A stretch of 5,785 bases of DNA from Patescibacteria group bacterium (GTDB taxonomy: Bacteria > Patescibacteriota > Patescibacteriia > UBA2591 > PGYQ01). Both the position numbers and the translations under genes were made by a program. The stretch covers positions 1-5,785 of the forward strand of contig JAGVFS010000048.1 in NCBI GenBank assembly GCA_020057535.1, read 5' to 3'. This document shows positions 1 through 5,263 of the stretch, one piece after another; the stretch's first letter is position 1, and every line of letters begins with the position of its first letter. The notes below the pieces were generated by a model that saw only the letters and a program-made list of their open reading frames with translations, did not search any database and was not told the origin of the DNA.

Positions 1-135
1 CCATTTGATCCAATAGCATCAAAATTAGCAGAAAAACTTAAATTAAAAGTAATTGTTTTAAAAGGCAACAATCTTCAAAATGTAGATAATTTTTTATTCA
101 AAAAAAACTTCAAAGGAACAACAATAGAGAAATAA
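1..135 (+). CDS. pyrH: UMP kinase, C-terminal end only (gene starts outside the window)
   Basis: Frame 1 is open from the window edge to a TAA at 133-135 and gives 44 residues. It begins PFDPIASKLAEKLKLKVIVL and ends with a GTTIEK tail. The DPIAS-K-A-E segment, then a KV-I-L strand, a G-N-L turn and a final G-T-I strand is the usual C-terminus of the amino-acid-kinase-fold UMP kinases, which phosphorylate UMP to UDP with ATP in the cytoplasm. The PFDPIAS wording recalls the archaeal-type branch, which I believe also occurs in CPR bacteria; that is from memory of the family. The catalytic and nucleotide-binding parts lie upstream and cannot be checked. Another amino-acid kinase is possible but fits less well. 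No terminator follows directly; the next 44 codons in this frame are a foreign-looking remnant. Confidence 0.72.
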   Translation, partial: PFDPIASKLAEKLKLKVIVLKGNNLQNVDNFLFKKNFKGTTIEK

Positions 136-147
136 AAAAACATTTAA

Positions 148-279
148 CATTTAACAGAAAATGTAAATTTTGGATGTGCTGGAGGAAGAATGCACGATAA
201 GAATGAATATGTAGAAATTAAAAGTGTAATTGATGTAACAAAAATTTATGCTTTAACTGCTTTTGATTTTTTAAAATAA
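148..279 (+). pseudogene. C-terminal remnant of an M20-family metallopeptidase/deacylase
   Basis: Downstream of pyrH, the same frame reopens after stops at 133-135 and 145-147 and runs 43 codons to a TAA at 277-279. The peptide includes FGCAGGRMHDKNEYVEI followed by a helix ending YALTAFDFLK. A glycine-rich turn, a histidine, an NEYVEI strand and a closing helix with A-x-Y-A-L is how M20 peptidases (ArgE/DapE/carboxypeptidase G2-like) end. The histidine would be their last metal ligand. No start codon or SD lies before the conserved part; an internal ATG at 190 would give only 29 residues. The rest of the enzyme, including all other metal ligands, is absent, so this looks like a 3' scar left by deletion or recombination. 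The boundary carries a short tandem repeat, CATTTAA twice (141-154). The family call is from pattern memory and moderate. Confidence 0.5.
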
Positions 280-402
280 ATTTTTATATACTTTTAAAGT
301 TTTTGCAGCACTTATATTTTTTTACGTCTTTATATTTCAAAAATTTCATACAAAAACTACGGCACAAATAAAATGTATAAAATTTATTAATCTAAATAAT
401 TT

Positions 403-437
403 TAAAAATTTCCGAAGTTAAATCTCGGAAATTTTTA
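403..437 (-). terminator. Strong hairpin, probable bidirectional terminator downstream of amrS
   Basis: A perfect 13-bp stem (403-415 with 425-437) closes a 9-nt loop. The core is TTTCCGA/TCGGAAA, with A- and T-runs on the outside. Because the outer stem is A-run on one side and T-run on the other, either strand yields a hairpin ending in U's, as bidirectional intrinsic terminators do. It begins 11 bases past the amrS stop codon on the minus strand, and on the plus strand it closes the pyrH/M20-remnant side. The rest of 280-402 is A/T-rich DNA in which I see no gene or signal. Confidence 0.62.
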
Positions 438-448
438 TGTGTTGTATT

Positions 449-1462
449 TTAATCAATTAAATCAATCTTCTCTTTGCATTTAGGACATTTCCCGTTTTTA
501 TCAAATCGTTTAATTTGATAACCAATCCTTTCAATTATTAAAGTTTTGCATTCTGAACAATAAGTATCGCTGCCTATATGATCATTTACATTTCCTAAAT
601 AAACATATTTTAATCCAGCATTAAATCCAATTTCCCTACATTTAATTAAAGTTTGGATTTGAGTAGCTGGAATATTTTCTAATTGGTAAGAAGGGAAAAA
701 TCTTGATATATGCCATGGAACATTTAATCCTAATTCTTGAAAAATAAATTCAGCCATTTTTTTTAATTCTTTAAAATTGTCATTGAGAGTTGGAATTATC
801 AAAGTCGTTATTTCTAGCCAAATATTTTTTTGTTTAAATAATTTTAAATTTTCTAAAATATGTTTTAATTTTGCTCCACAATATTTATTGTAAAATTTTT
901 CAGTAAACCCCTTTAAATCAACATTAATAGCGTCTAAATAAGGAGCAATTAATTCAATCGCTTGTTTTGTTATATAGCCATTAGAAACCCAAATATTTTT
1001 TAATCCATTTTTTTTCGCTAATTTCATTGTATCTAAAGCATACTCTAAAAAAATTGTTGGCTCAGTATAAGTGTAAGCGATACTTTGACATTTATTTAGC
1101 AAAGCGTGTTCAATAATTTTTTTTGGACTCAAATCCTCGCCCAAAAAATTTATTTCTTCTTTAAATTTTATAGCTTGACTAATTTGCCAATTTTGACAAT
1201 GCAAACAACGGAAATTACAACCAATAGTGGCAATTGACAAAGTACGACTACCCGGCATAAAATGATAGAAAGGTTTTTTTTCAATTGGATCAATATTTTC
1301 GGCAATCGCTTTACCATAAACAAGAGAATAAAAATCCCCTTCTTGATTTTCTCGCACACAACAAAACCCTCGCCTCTTAGGAGGAACAACACAATAATGA
1401 TTACAAGTCATACATTGAACTGTTTTATCTTTTAGTTTTTTATAAAGTAAGGTTTGTTCCAT
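449..1462 (-). CDS. amrS: AmmeMemoRadiSam system radical SAM enzyme (PflA-like)
   Basis: The 337-residue product is full length for this family. The radical SAM motif is GCNFRCLHCQNW, giving C82, C86 and C89 (CxxxCxxC) for the 4Fe-4S cluster that cleaves S-adenosylmethionine. An N-terminal cysteine cluster (C17, C20, C24, C34, C35), the segment YSLVYGKAIAENIDPIEKKP, the late motif NVPWHISRFFPSY and YLGNVNDH are typical of AmrS and separate it from true pyruvate formate-lyase activases, as which it is often annotated. The C-terminus adds a zinc-ribbon-like pair, C302/C305 and C326/C329. The start is supported by the family-like N-terminus and by a promoter ending 7 bases upstream. No SD is visible, which suits a leaderless mRNA. 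The usual partners (AMMECR1-domain and Memo proteins) are not in the window. Substrate and reaction are not evident from the sequence. Confidence 0.9.
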   Translation of the reverse strand: MEQTLLYKKLKDKTVQCMTCNHYCVVPPKRRGFCCVRENQEGDFYSLVYGKAIAENIDPIEKKPFYHFMPGSRTLSIATIGCNFRCLHCQNWQISQAIKFKEEINFLGEDLSPKKIIEHALLNKCQSIAYTYTEPTIFLEYALDTMKLAKKNGLKNIWVSNGYITKQAIELIAPYLDAINVDLKGFTEKFYNKYCGAKLKHILENLKLFKQKNIWLEITTLIIPTLNDNFKELKKMAEFIFQELGLNVPWHISRFFPSYQLENIPATQIQTLIKCREIGFNAGLKYVYLGNVNDHIGSDTYCSECKTLIIERIGYQIKRFDKNGKCPKCKEKIDLID

Positions 1463-1469
1463 ATAATTT

Positions 1470-1497
1470 ATATTAGTCTTTTGATGAGTTTTGTCAA
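1470..1497 (-). promoter_or_regulatory. Sigma-70-type promoter of amrS, apparently leaderless
   Basis: Read on the minus strand, a perfect -35 TTGACA (1497-1492) is followed by a 16-bp spacer and a -10 TAATAT (1475-1470), with TATAAA overlapping just after. Only 7 bases separate the -10 from the ATG at 1462-1460. Bacterial RNA polymerase starts about 6-9 bases past the -10, so the first transcribed base should fall on or next to the ATG. Confidence 0.66.
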
Positions 1498-1601
1498 GAA
1501 AATTTTTGTGTGATAAAATAAAAAAATGGTAATATATAAAATATCAAAATTAAAATTACCTATCCCTTTTAATTTCGCTAATTTTAATAATAAACGTTAT
1601 A

Positions 1602-1634
1602 TTATAAATTACATTTATTTTAAATAATTTATAA
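1602..1634. repeat. 10-bp inverted repeat in the amrS-gltX spacer
   Basis: TTATAAATTA at 1602-1611 is perfectly inverted as TAATTTATAA at 1625-1634 around a 13-base spacer. It lies in the divergent 299-bp gap between amrS and gltX. Such pure A/T repeats arise easily by chance here, so a role as operator or hairpin is only possible. Confidence 0.4.
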
Positions 1635-1684
1635 AGATAGATATTAAATAAACATCAAGACGAAATAAAAGCGCGACAATGTAA

Positions 1685-1710
1685 AATTTAAAATGAATTT
1701 ATTTTAAATT
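1685..1710. repeat. 10-bp inverted repeat upstream of gltX
   Basis: AATTTAAAAT (1685-1694) and ATTTTAAATT (1701-1710) form a perfect 10-bp stem with a 6-base GAATTT loop, 51 bases before the gltX ATG. It is preceded by GCGCGACAATG, a rare GC-containing patch in this spacer. It could be an operator or the end of an older repeat element. Apart from these repeats and the amrS promoter, I see no gene in 1463-1761 and no convincing promoter for gltX. Confidence 0.4.
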
Positions 1711-1761
1711 AAAGATTTAATTCCTTATAACCATAATTCCCTATTTTTAACTCTTCATTTT

Positions 1762-2901
1762 ATGAATAACAAAATTAGACTTCGGTTTGCGCCGAGTCCA
1801 ACAGGATTTTTGCATATTGGTAGCTTAAGAACTGTTCTTTTTTCTTATCTAATTGCTAAAAAATTAAATGGAAAATTTATTTTAAGAATTGAAGACACTG
1901 ATCAAAAAAGAGAAGTTAAGGGAGCGATTAAAGGATTAATAAAAATTTTAAATTGGGTTAATATAAAATTTGATGAAGGACCAATTTTAATTTCTCAAAA
2001 AAAAATTAAAGACATTCAAAATTCAAAATTCAAAATTCAAAATTATTTAGGTGAGTATGGACCGTATATTCAAAGTGAACGCTTAGATATTTATAAAATA
2101 AATTTAGAAAAATTATTAAAAACAAAAAAAGTGTATCATTGTTTTTGCACGCCAGAACGATTGCAAAAAATACGTGAAGAACAACAAAGTAAAAAATTAC
2201 CGTCAAGATATGACAAAAAATGTAGAAATTTATCCGAAGAAGAAATTCGACAAAAAATAAAAGCTGGAGAAAAATTTGTTATTAGACAAAAAATGCCCTT
2301 ACAAGGCGAGGTGATTGTTTATGATGAATTACGTGGAGAAATTAAATTTAAAGCAAAAGATTTAGAAGATCATGTCTTAATTAAATCAAATGGCATTCCA
2401 ACTTATCAATTTGCCAATGTGGTTGACGATCATTTAATGGAAATATCTCATGTTACTCGAGCTGATGAATGGATTTCATCATTTCCAAAAAACATTTTAC
2501 TCTATCAATCTTTTGGCTGGAAAATTCCAAAATTTATTCATTTTCCAGTTGTTTTAAACAAAGAGGGAGGAAAATTAAGTAAACGTCAAGGCGATGTAAG
2601 CGTAGAAGATTTTAAAGAAAAAGGTTATCTGCCAGAAGCATTAATTAATTTTTGCGTTTTAATGGGATGGCATCTAAAAAAATCAAAAATCAAAAATCAA
2701 AATGTAAATTTAGATGAGGAGATTTTTTCAATGAAGGAATTAATAAAATTAATTGAAATAAAAGATATGAGAACAAGTTCGTCTATTTTTGATATTGAAA
2801 AATTAAATTGGATGAACGGATATTATATTCGAAAAATGAATTTAAATAAATTAACAGAAATGTGTGTACCGTATTTAATTAAAAATAAACTAATAAAATA
2901 G
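1762..2901 (+). CDS. gltX: Glutamyl-tRNA synthetase, N-terminal piece (catalytic domain) of a split gene
   Basis: These 379 residues attach glutamate to tRNA-Glu in the cytoplasm. They begin with the class I signature RFAPSPTGFLHIGSLRT (HIGH-type site H18-I-G-S21), then RIEDTDQKR (43-50), a zinc-site-like C127-x-C129 with Y150 and C154, the region VVDDHLMEISHVTRADEW, and the second signature KLSKR (271-275). The protein stops at TAG just after the start of the anticodon-binding region (KLNWMNGYYIR...YLIKNKLIK). Whole bacterial GluRS enzymes usually have about 460-500 residues, so about 100-150 are missing; they are encoded at 3090-3614. Two loops are enlarged by heptamer repeats: about residues 80-96, between DEGP and GEYGPY, and about 306-315, after MGWHL. 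The ATG is chosen because the conserved R-F-A-P-S-P begins at residue 8. There is no SD, and the upstream bases are A/T-rich. Confidence 0.93.
   Translation: MNNKIRLRFAPSPTGFLHIGSLRTVLFSYLIAKKLNGKFILRIEDTDQKREVKGAIKGLIKILNWVNIKFDEGPILISQKKIKDIQNSKFKIQNYLGEYGPYIQSERLDIYKINLEKLLKTKKVYHCFCTPERLQKIREEQQSKKLPSRYDKKCRNLSEEEIRQKIKAGEKFVIRQKMPLQGEVIVYDELRGEIKFKAKDLEDHVLIKSNGIPTYQFANVVDDHLMEISHVTRADEWISSFPKNILLYQSFGWKIPKFIHFPVVLNKEGGKLSKRQGDVSVEDFKEKGYLPEALINFCVLMGWHLKKSKIKNQNVNLDEEIFSMKELIKLIEIKDMRTSSSIFDIEKLNWMNGYYIRKMNLNKLTEMCVPYLIKNKLIK
2014..2044 (+). repeat. Heptanucleotide tandem repeat (ATTCAAA x4) inside gltX
   Basis: Four perfect consecutive ATTCAAA units (2014-2041) are followed by a partial ATT. 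Three units are 21 bases, or seven codons, so the protein reads a period of seven residues, here QNSKFKIQN. The repeat sits in a loop insertion between the conserved DEGP and EYGPY motifs. A one-unit slip would shift the reading frame. Confidence 0.85.
2682..2702 (+). repeat. Second heptanucleotide repeat (ATCAAAA x3) inside gltX
   Basis: Three perfect ATCAAAA units encode KSKIKNQN in the loop between MGWHL and EEIFSMKEL of the synthetase. This differs by a small rearrangement from the ATTCAAA array 640 bases upstream and has the same 7-base period. Confidence 0.78.
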
Positions 2902-3089
2902 AAAATTAATCTTAAAGTTAAGAAATTATGTAAGCAAATTAAATAATTAAAGCTTTTTATAAAGCCCCTTTCTATGGGGGGCAATAATTTTATTATTTGT
3001 CAAAGAAATAGAATAAAATACAAATACAAAAAAAACAAAACCATTCTTACACGCCTTATTAAATAAAGTGATGATAAATTTATCTTATT
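2902..3089 (+). other. Non-coding segment interrupting gltX
   Basis: These 188 bases separate the two halves of glutamyl-tRNA synthetase. All three plus frames contain stops early on, and the two halves are in different frames, so no simple readthrough or single frameshift joins them. The segment holds a G/C hairpin (2964-2982) in an A/T-rich setting and a 12-base palindrome GATAAATTTATC (3073-3084) just before the second ATG. I found no clear terminal inverted repeats or target-site duplication. A weak TGTAAG/CTTACA pair is the best match. It could be an old insertion, an intergenic region evolved after gene fission, or an unrecognised short element. Confidence 0.6.
2964..2982 (+). terminator. 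G/C hairpin between the gltX halves, possible terminator
   Basis: GCCCC (2964-2968) pairs with GGGGC (2978-2982). With two T-G wobble pairs the RNA stem reaches 7 bp and closes a TCTAT loop. It is followed by an A/T stretch with a short T-run (AATAATTTTATTATTT) rather than a clean U-tract, so termination is possible but not assured. It lies 62 bases after the stop codon of the first gltX piece. Confidence 0.38.
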
Positions 3090-3614
3090 ATGTCAAATTT
3101 AAAAAATAAAAAATATAAAATTTTAGCTACCAAGGAAATGAAAAATTTTAAATATTTAAAAAAAATTGTTGGCTTAGAACAGAATAGAATGAAAAAATTA
3201 TCAGAAATAGGAGAGTTAACAAAAAATTTTTTTATTGATAAATTAGAATATGAAACCGAACTGTTAAGATGGAAAAAAGTGGATTTGAAAATGATTTTAG
3301 AAAATTTAAAATTATCTAAAAATGAATTAGAAAAAATTCAAGATGTGGAATTTGTTCAATTGGAAAATCTTGCCACTTACAACAAAGAAAAAGTTAAACC
3401 TATTCCAACAGGGTTTACAAAAGAAAATTTAGAAAAAATCCTAATGGATTTAACAAAAAAAACCGGAGTAGGAGATTTACTTTGGCCATTACGCGTCGCT
3501 TTAATTGGTCAAAAATTCTCTCCTGGTCCTTTTGAAATAGCAGAAATTTTAGGCAAAAAAAAATGTTTGGAAAGAATTGATTTGGCTTGTAAAAAAATAA
3601 CGATAAACAACTAA
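3090..3614 (+). CDS. gltX: Glutamyl-tRNA synthetase, C-terminal anticodon-binding piece of a split gene
   Basis: The 174-residue product is the C-terminal, all-helical anticodon-binding part of bacterial GluRS. Conserved stretches are KYLKKIVGLEQNRMKKLSEI (residues 21-40), the YETELLRWKK region, and near the end GDLLWPLRVALIGQKFSPGP with EIAEILGKKKCLERI. It has no class I signatures, so it cannot charge tRNA alone and would have to pair with the product of 1762-2901. An in-frame TAA at 3075-3077 and the next codons fix ATG 3090 as the first possible start. The 20 residues before YLKKI match the variable linker of the whole enzyme, so little or nothing conserved is lost at the break. No SD is seen. 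The frame is intact with no internal stop, which argues for selection. It could also be a recently detached dead fragment. Confidence 0.88.
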   Translation: MSNLKNKKYKILATKEMKNFKYLKKIVGLEQNRMKKLSEIGELTKNFFIDKLEYETELLRWKKVDLKMILENLKLSKNELEKIQDVEFVQLENLATYNKEKVKPIPTGFTKENLEKILMDLTKKTGVGDLLWPLRVALIGQKFSPGPFEIAEILGKKKCLERIDLACKKITINN

Positions 3615-3693
3615 TTCTTAATGGATTTTATACTAATTAGATTAATTGGGTTATTGAGTTATTATTTAGGTTAACCCGTCAACCTTGTTAGAC

Positions 3694-3714
3694 AATTTTA
3701 TTTTTAATAAAATT
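3694..3714 (+). terminator. A/T hairpin downstream of gltX-C, weak terminator candidate
   Basis: AATTTTATT (3694-3702) and AATAAAATT (3706-3714) form a perfect 9-bp stem with a TTT loop, 79 bases after the gltX-C stop codon. There are no G/C pairs and no U-tract follows, so a terminator role is uncertain. The bases TTAATAAAATT also resemble the right arm of the repeat family near the window's end. Confidence 0.3.
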
Positions 3715-3742
3715 CTACTTTTAAGAATTTAACGCGAACAAT

Positions 3743-3768
3743 TAAATTAAGTTAATTAGCTTAATTTA
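3743..3768. repeat. 9-bp inverted repeat just upstream of the M23 gene
   Basis: TAAATTAAG (3743-3751) is perfectly inverted as CTTAATTTA (3760-3768) around TTAATTAG. It ends 11 bases before the M23 ATG. It is preceded by ACGCGAACAATT, which resembles GCGCGACAATGT upstream of gltX. An operator or promoter-overlapping element is possible. No clear -35/-10 pair is visible. Confidence 0.4.
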
Positions 3769-3779
3769 CATTTAATTTT

Positions 3780-5030
3780 ATGTCTAAACAATTTAAATTT
3801 TCCCTTTTCGTCCTCTGTTTTTTGTTTCTTTTTTTAAGATCAACAGTCTTTGTTTTTTCTGAAAAAATTAAAAGTAATAATAAATTATCCGTGATTCAAA
3901 ATAAAAATAAAAACATAGAAATTTTTGAAATAGAAAAAGAGATAAAAGACAAAATGGAGAGAATAAAAGAATTAGAAAAACAAGATGAAATTTATAAAAG
4001 AAATATTGAAATAAAAAAAGTGCAACAAATGACATTAAATAATGAACTAGATATATTAGGAACTAAAATTGATGTTGTTAGTAATGCCATTGAAAGAACT
4101 GAATTAAAAATCAAACAAGTTAATTTAGAAATTCAAGACGCAGAATTAAAAATTTTAAGACAAGAGGCAAGAATAGAAGAAGCAAAAGAAAATGTAGGAG
4201 AATTTATAAGAATAATTTATCATTTAGACCAAAAAAACCCTTTGGAAATTTTACTTTTAAACAATTCAATATCAGATTATTTTAATCAAATAAAATTTGT
4301 TAAAAATTTAGAATATCAAATGCAAAAAGTTTTAGATAAACTCCAAATAGATAGACAAATAATAAAAGAAGAGAAAAAAATTCTTGAAGAACAAGAATTA
4401 AAATTAGAAAATTTAAAAAAAGATCATAAGGAAAAGCAAATAGATTTAGAGGAACAAGAGGAAAATAAAAATTTTTTTTTAAAAGAAACAAAAAATTCTG
4501 AATCAAAATTTCAAGAGTTACTTTTAGCAGTAAAAAAAGAACAAGAACAAGCAAACGCAGAAATTATAAGTTTAGAAAAAGAACTTAGGGAAAAATTAAA
4601 AAAAGAATTAGAAAAAGAAAAAGAAACGATTTTTATCTGGCCTGTTCCAAAAAACACTATTACAGCTGAATTTAACGATCCAACTTATATTTTTAGAAAA
4701 TATTTTAGTCATAATGCTATAGATATTCGAGCCGGACAAAGTACTCCGATTGTTGCAGCAGCTTCTGGTTATATTGGTAAAGTCAAAAATGCTGGAATGA
4801 AATATAGTTATATATTAATTATTCACAATAATGGATTTTCTACTGTTTATGGACATACATCAAAAAGTTATGTTAAAGACGGAGATTATGTAAATCAAGG
4901 GCAAATTATTGGACTTAGTGGAGGAATGCCTGGGACTCCAGGAGCAGGGAGATATAGTACTGGCCCGCATTTACATTTCGAAATTCATCTTAATGGTAAT
5001 GTAGTTAATCCGACAAAATATTTACCATAA
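3780..5030 (+). CDS. Secreted coiled-coil M23 family peptidoglycan endopeptidase (EnvC/PcsB-like)
   Basis: The 416-residue protein has three parts. Residues 1-27 form a Sec signal (positive MSKQFK, then a long hydrophobic FSLFVLCFLFLFL run) with a plausible cleavage after VFS. Residues about 50-285 are a charged, K/E/Q-rich coiled coil containing a PcsB/EnvC-like middle block (FIRIIYHLDQKNPLEILLL). Residues about 287-416 are a LytM/M23 domain. Its zinc ligands are visible as H311 and D315 in HNAID and H399 in HLHF, with H397 and H359 (VYGHT) as the usual catalytic histidines. The domain therefore looks active. The family cleaves peptide crosslinks of peptidoglycan, or activates amidases when degenerate. 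The likely role is wall remodelling or daughter-cell separation outside the membrane. The ATG is set by the signal peptide; there is no SD. Confidence 0.9.
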   Translation: MSKQFKFSLFVLCFLFLFLRSTVFVFSEKIKSNNKLSVIQNKNKNIEIFEIEKEIKDKMERIKELEKQDEIYKRNIEIKKVQQMTLNNELDILGTKIDVVSNAIERTELKIKQVNLEIQDAELKILRQEARIEEAKENVGEFIRIIYHLDQKNPLEILLLNNSISDYFNQIKFVKNLEYQMQKVLDKLQIDRQIIKEEKKILEEQELKLENLKKDHKEKQIDLEEQEENKNFFLKETKNSESKFQELLLAVKKEQEQANAEIISLEKELREKLKKELEKEKETIFIWPVPKNTITAEFNDPTYIFRKYFSHNAIDIRAGQSTPIVAAASGYIGKVKNAGMKYSYILIIHNNGFSTVYGHTSKSYVKDGDYVNQGQIIGLSGGMPGTPGAGRYSTGPHLHFEIHLNGNVVNPTKYLP

Positions 5031-5075
5031 AAAAAATAATTTTTAATTTTAGTCATCTCTTTTTATAGTGTCTCT

Positions 5076-5103
5076 ATTATACCAAGCTCGCATCTATTTT
5101 CAA
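5076..5103 (-). promoter_or_regulatory. Strong minus-strand promoter-like sequence with no gene ahead
   Basis: On the minus strand, TTGAAA (5103-5098), a 16-bp spacer and a perfect TATAAT (5081-5076) preceded by TTGG form a near-consensus sigma-70 promoter. Transcription would start near 5069 and run antisense into the 3' end of the M23 gene. Only a 23-codon frame follows. It could drive an antisense or small RNA, or be a relic of a lost gene. Confidence 0.45.
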
Positions 5104-5116
5104 AACCGCTGACAAT

Positions 5117-5141
5117 GTGCCACGCGCTTCGCGCGTCCCAC
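5117..5141. repeat. GC-rich REP-like hairpin between the M23 gene and tRNA-Val
   Basis: ACGCGC (5122-5127) and GCGCGT (5131-5136) form a perfect stem with a TTC loop. GTG (5117-5119) and CAC (5139-5141) extend it across a CC/CC internal mismatch. This is the most GC-rich non-tRNA patch of the window. It sits between two convergent genes, where it could stop transcription from either side, although no U-tract follows. It is flanked by an imperfect repeat, TCTATTTTCAAAACCG (5093-5108) and TCTATCTTTGAAAAGCCG (5145-5162). Confidence 0.55.
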
Positions 5142-5174
5142 CTTCTATCTTTGAAAAGCCGTTAAGTTCTGTTT

Positions 5175-5251
5175 TGGTGCGCGCTGAGGGATTTGAACCC
5201 CCGACCTTCTCGGTGTAAACGAGACGCTCTAACCAACTGAGCTAAGCACGC
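5175..5251 (-). tRNA. tRNA-Val (anticodon UAC), CCA encoded
   Basis: The minus strand folds into a complete 77-base cloverleaf. The acceptor GCGTGCT pairs with AGCGCGC (one T-G pair), followed by discriminator A and a genomic CCA. The D stem is GCTC/GAGC with AGTTGGTTA in the loop. The anticodon stem TCTCG/CGAGA holds loop TTTACAC, giving anticodon TAC (5217-5215), which decodes GUA and, by wobble, other valine codons. The variable loop is AGGTC, and the T-loop TTCAAAT is closed by GGGGG/CCCTC. A TATAAT on the same strand at 5299-5294 could serve as its -10, though no good -35 is seen. That box lies inside repeat copy A. Confidence 0.97.
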
Positions 5252-5263
5252 ACAAAACTTTAT

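Noticed and set aside
1168..1392. A 74-codon open frame on the minus strand, overlapping amrS in another frame
   Set aside because: It lies entirely within the strongly recognised amrS gene, shows no family motif, and its hydrophobic content is what A/T-rich out-of-frame sequence gives.
1526..1627. A 33-codon open frame between amrS and gltX starting at an ATG
   Set aside because: It has no SD, no promoter fitting it and no recognisable motif. Its end coincides with an A/T inverted repeat. Frames of this length are common by chance here.
2899..3089. Stop-codon readthrough or recoding joining the gltX halves
   Set aside because: Reading through the TAG at 2899-2901 meets a TAA after 14 codons, and the second half is in another frame, so neither recoding nor one frameshift would join them.
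2902..3089. Group I or group II intron in gltX
   Set aside because: 188 bases is short for such introns, I can pick out no conserved core, and the downstream half has its own plausible start.
4300..4554. An 84-codon open frame antisense to the M23 coiled coil, very rich in Leu and Phe
   Set aside because: The antisense of K/E-rich codons (AAA, GAA) automatically gives Phe/Leu-rich pseudo-membrane protein. There is no start signal.
1..5030. Alternative genetic code (UGA read as glycine, as in Gracilibacteria and Absconditabacteria)
   Set aside because: All recognised genes read through conserved regions without in-frame TGA and use TAA or TAG stops, so the standard bacterial code fits.
4985..5056. 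A 23-codon minus-strand frame downstream of the TATAAT promoter
   Set aside because: It starts soon after the promoter but is antisense to the 3' end of the M23 gene, short and without motif. I keep the promoter observation and not the gene.
5175..5251. Attachment site of an integrated element at tRNA-Val
   Set aside because: No second copy of the tRNA 3' end occurs in the window and there is no integrase gene. The repeats lie on the 5' side of the tRNA.
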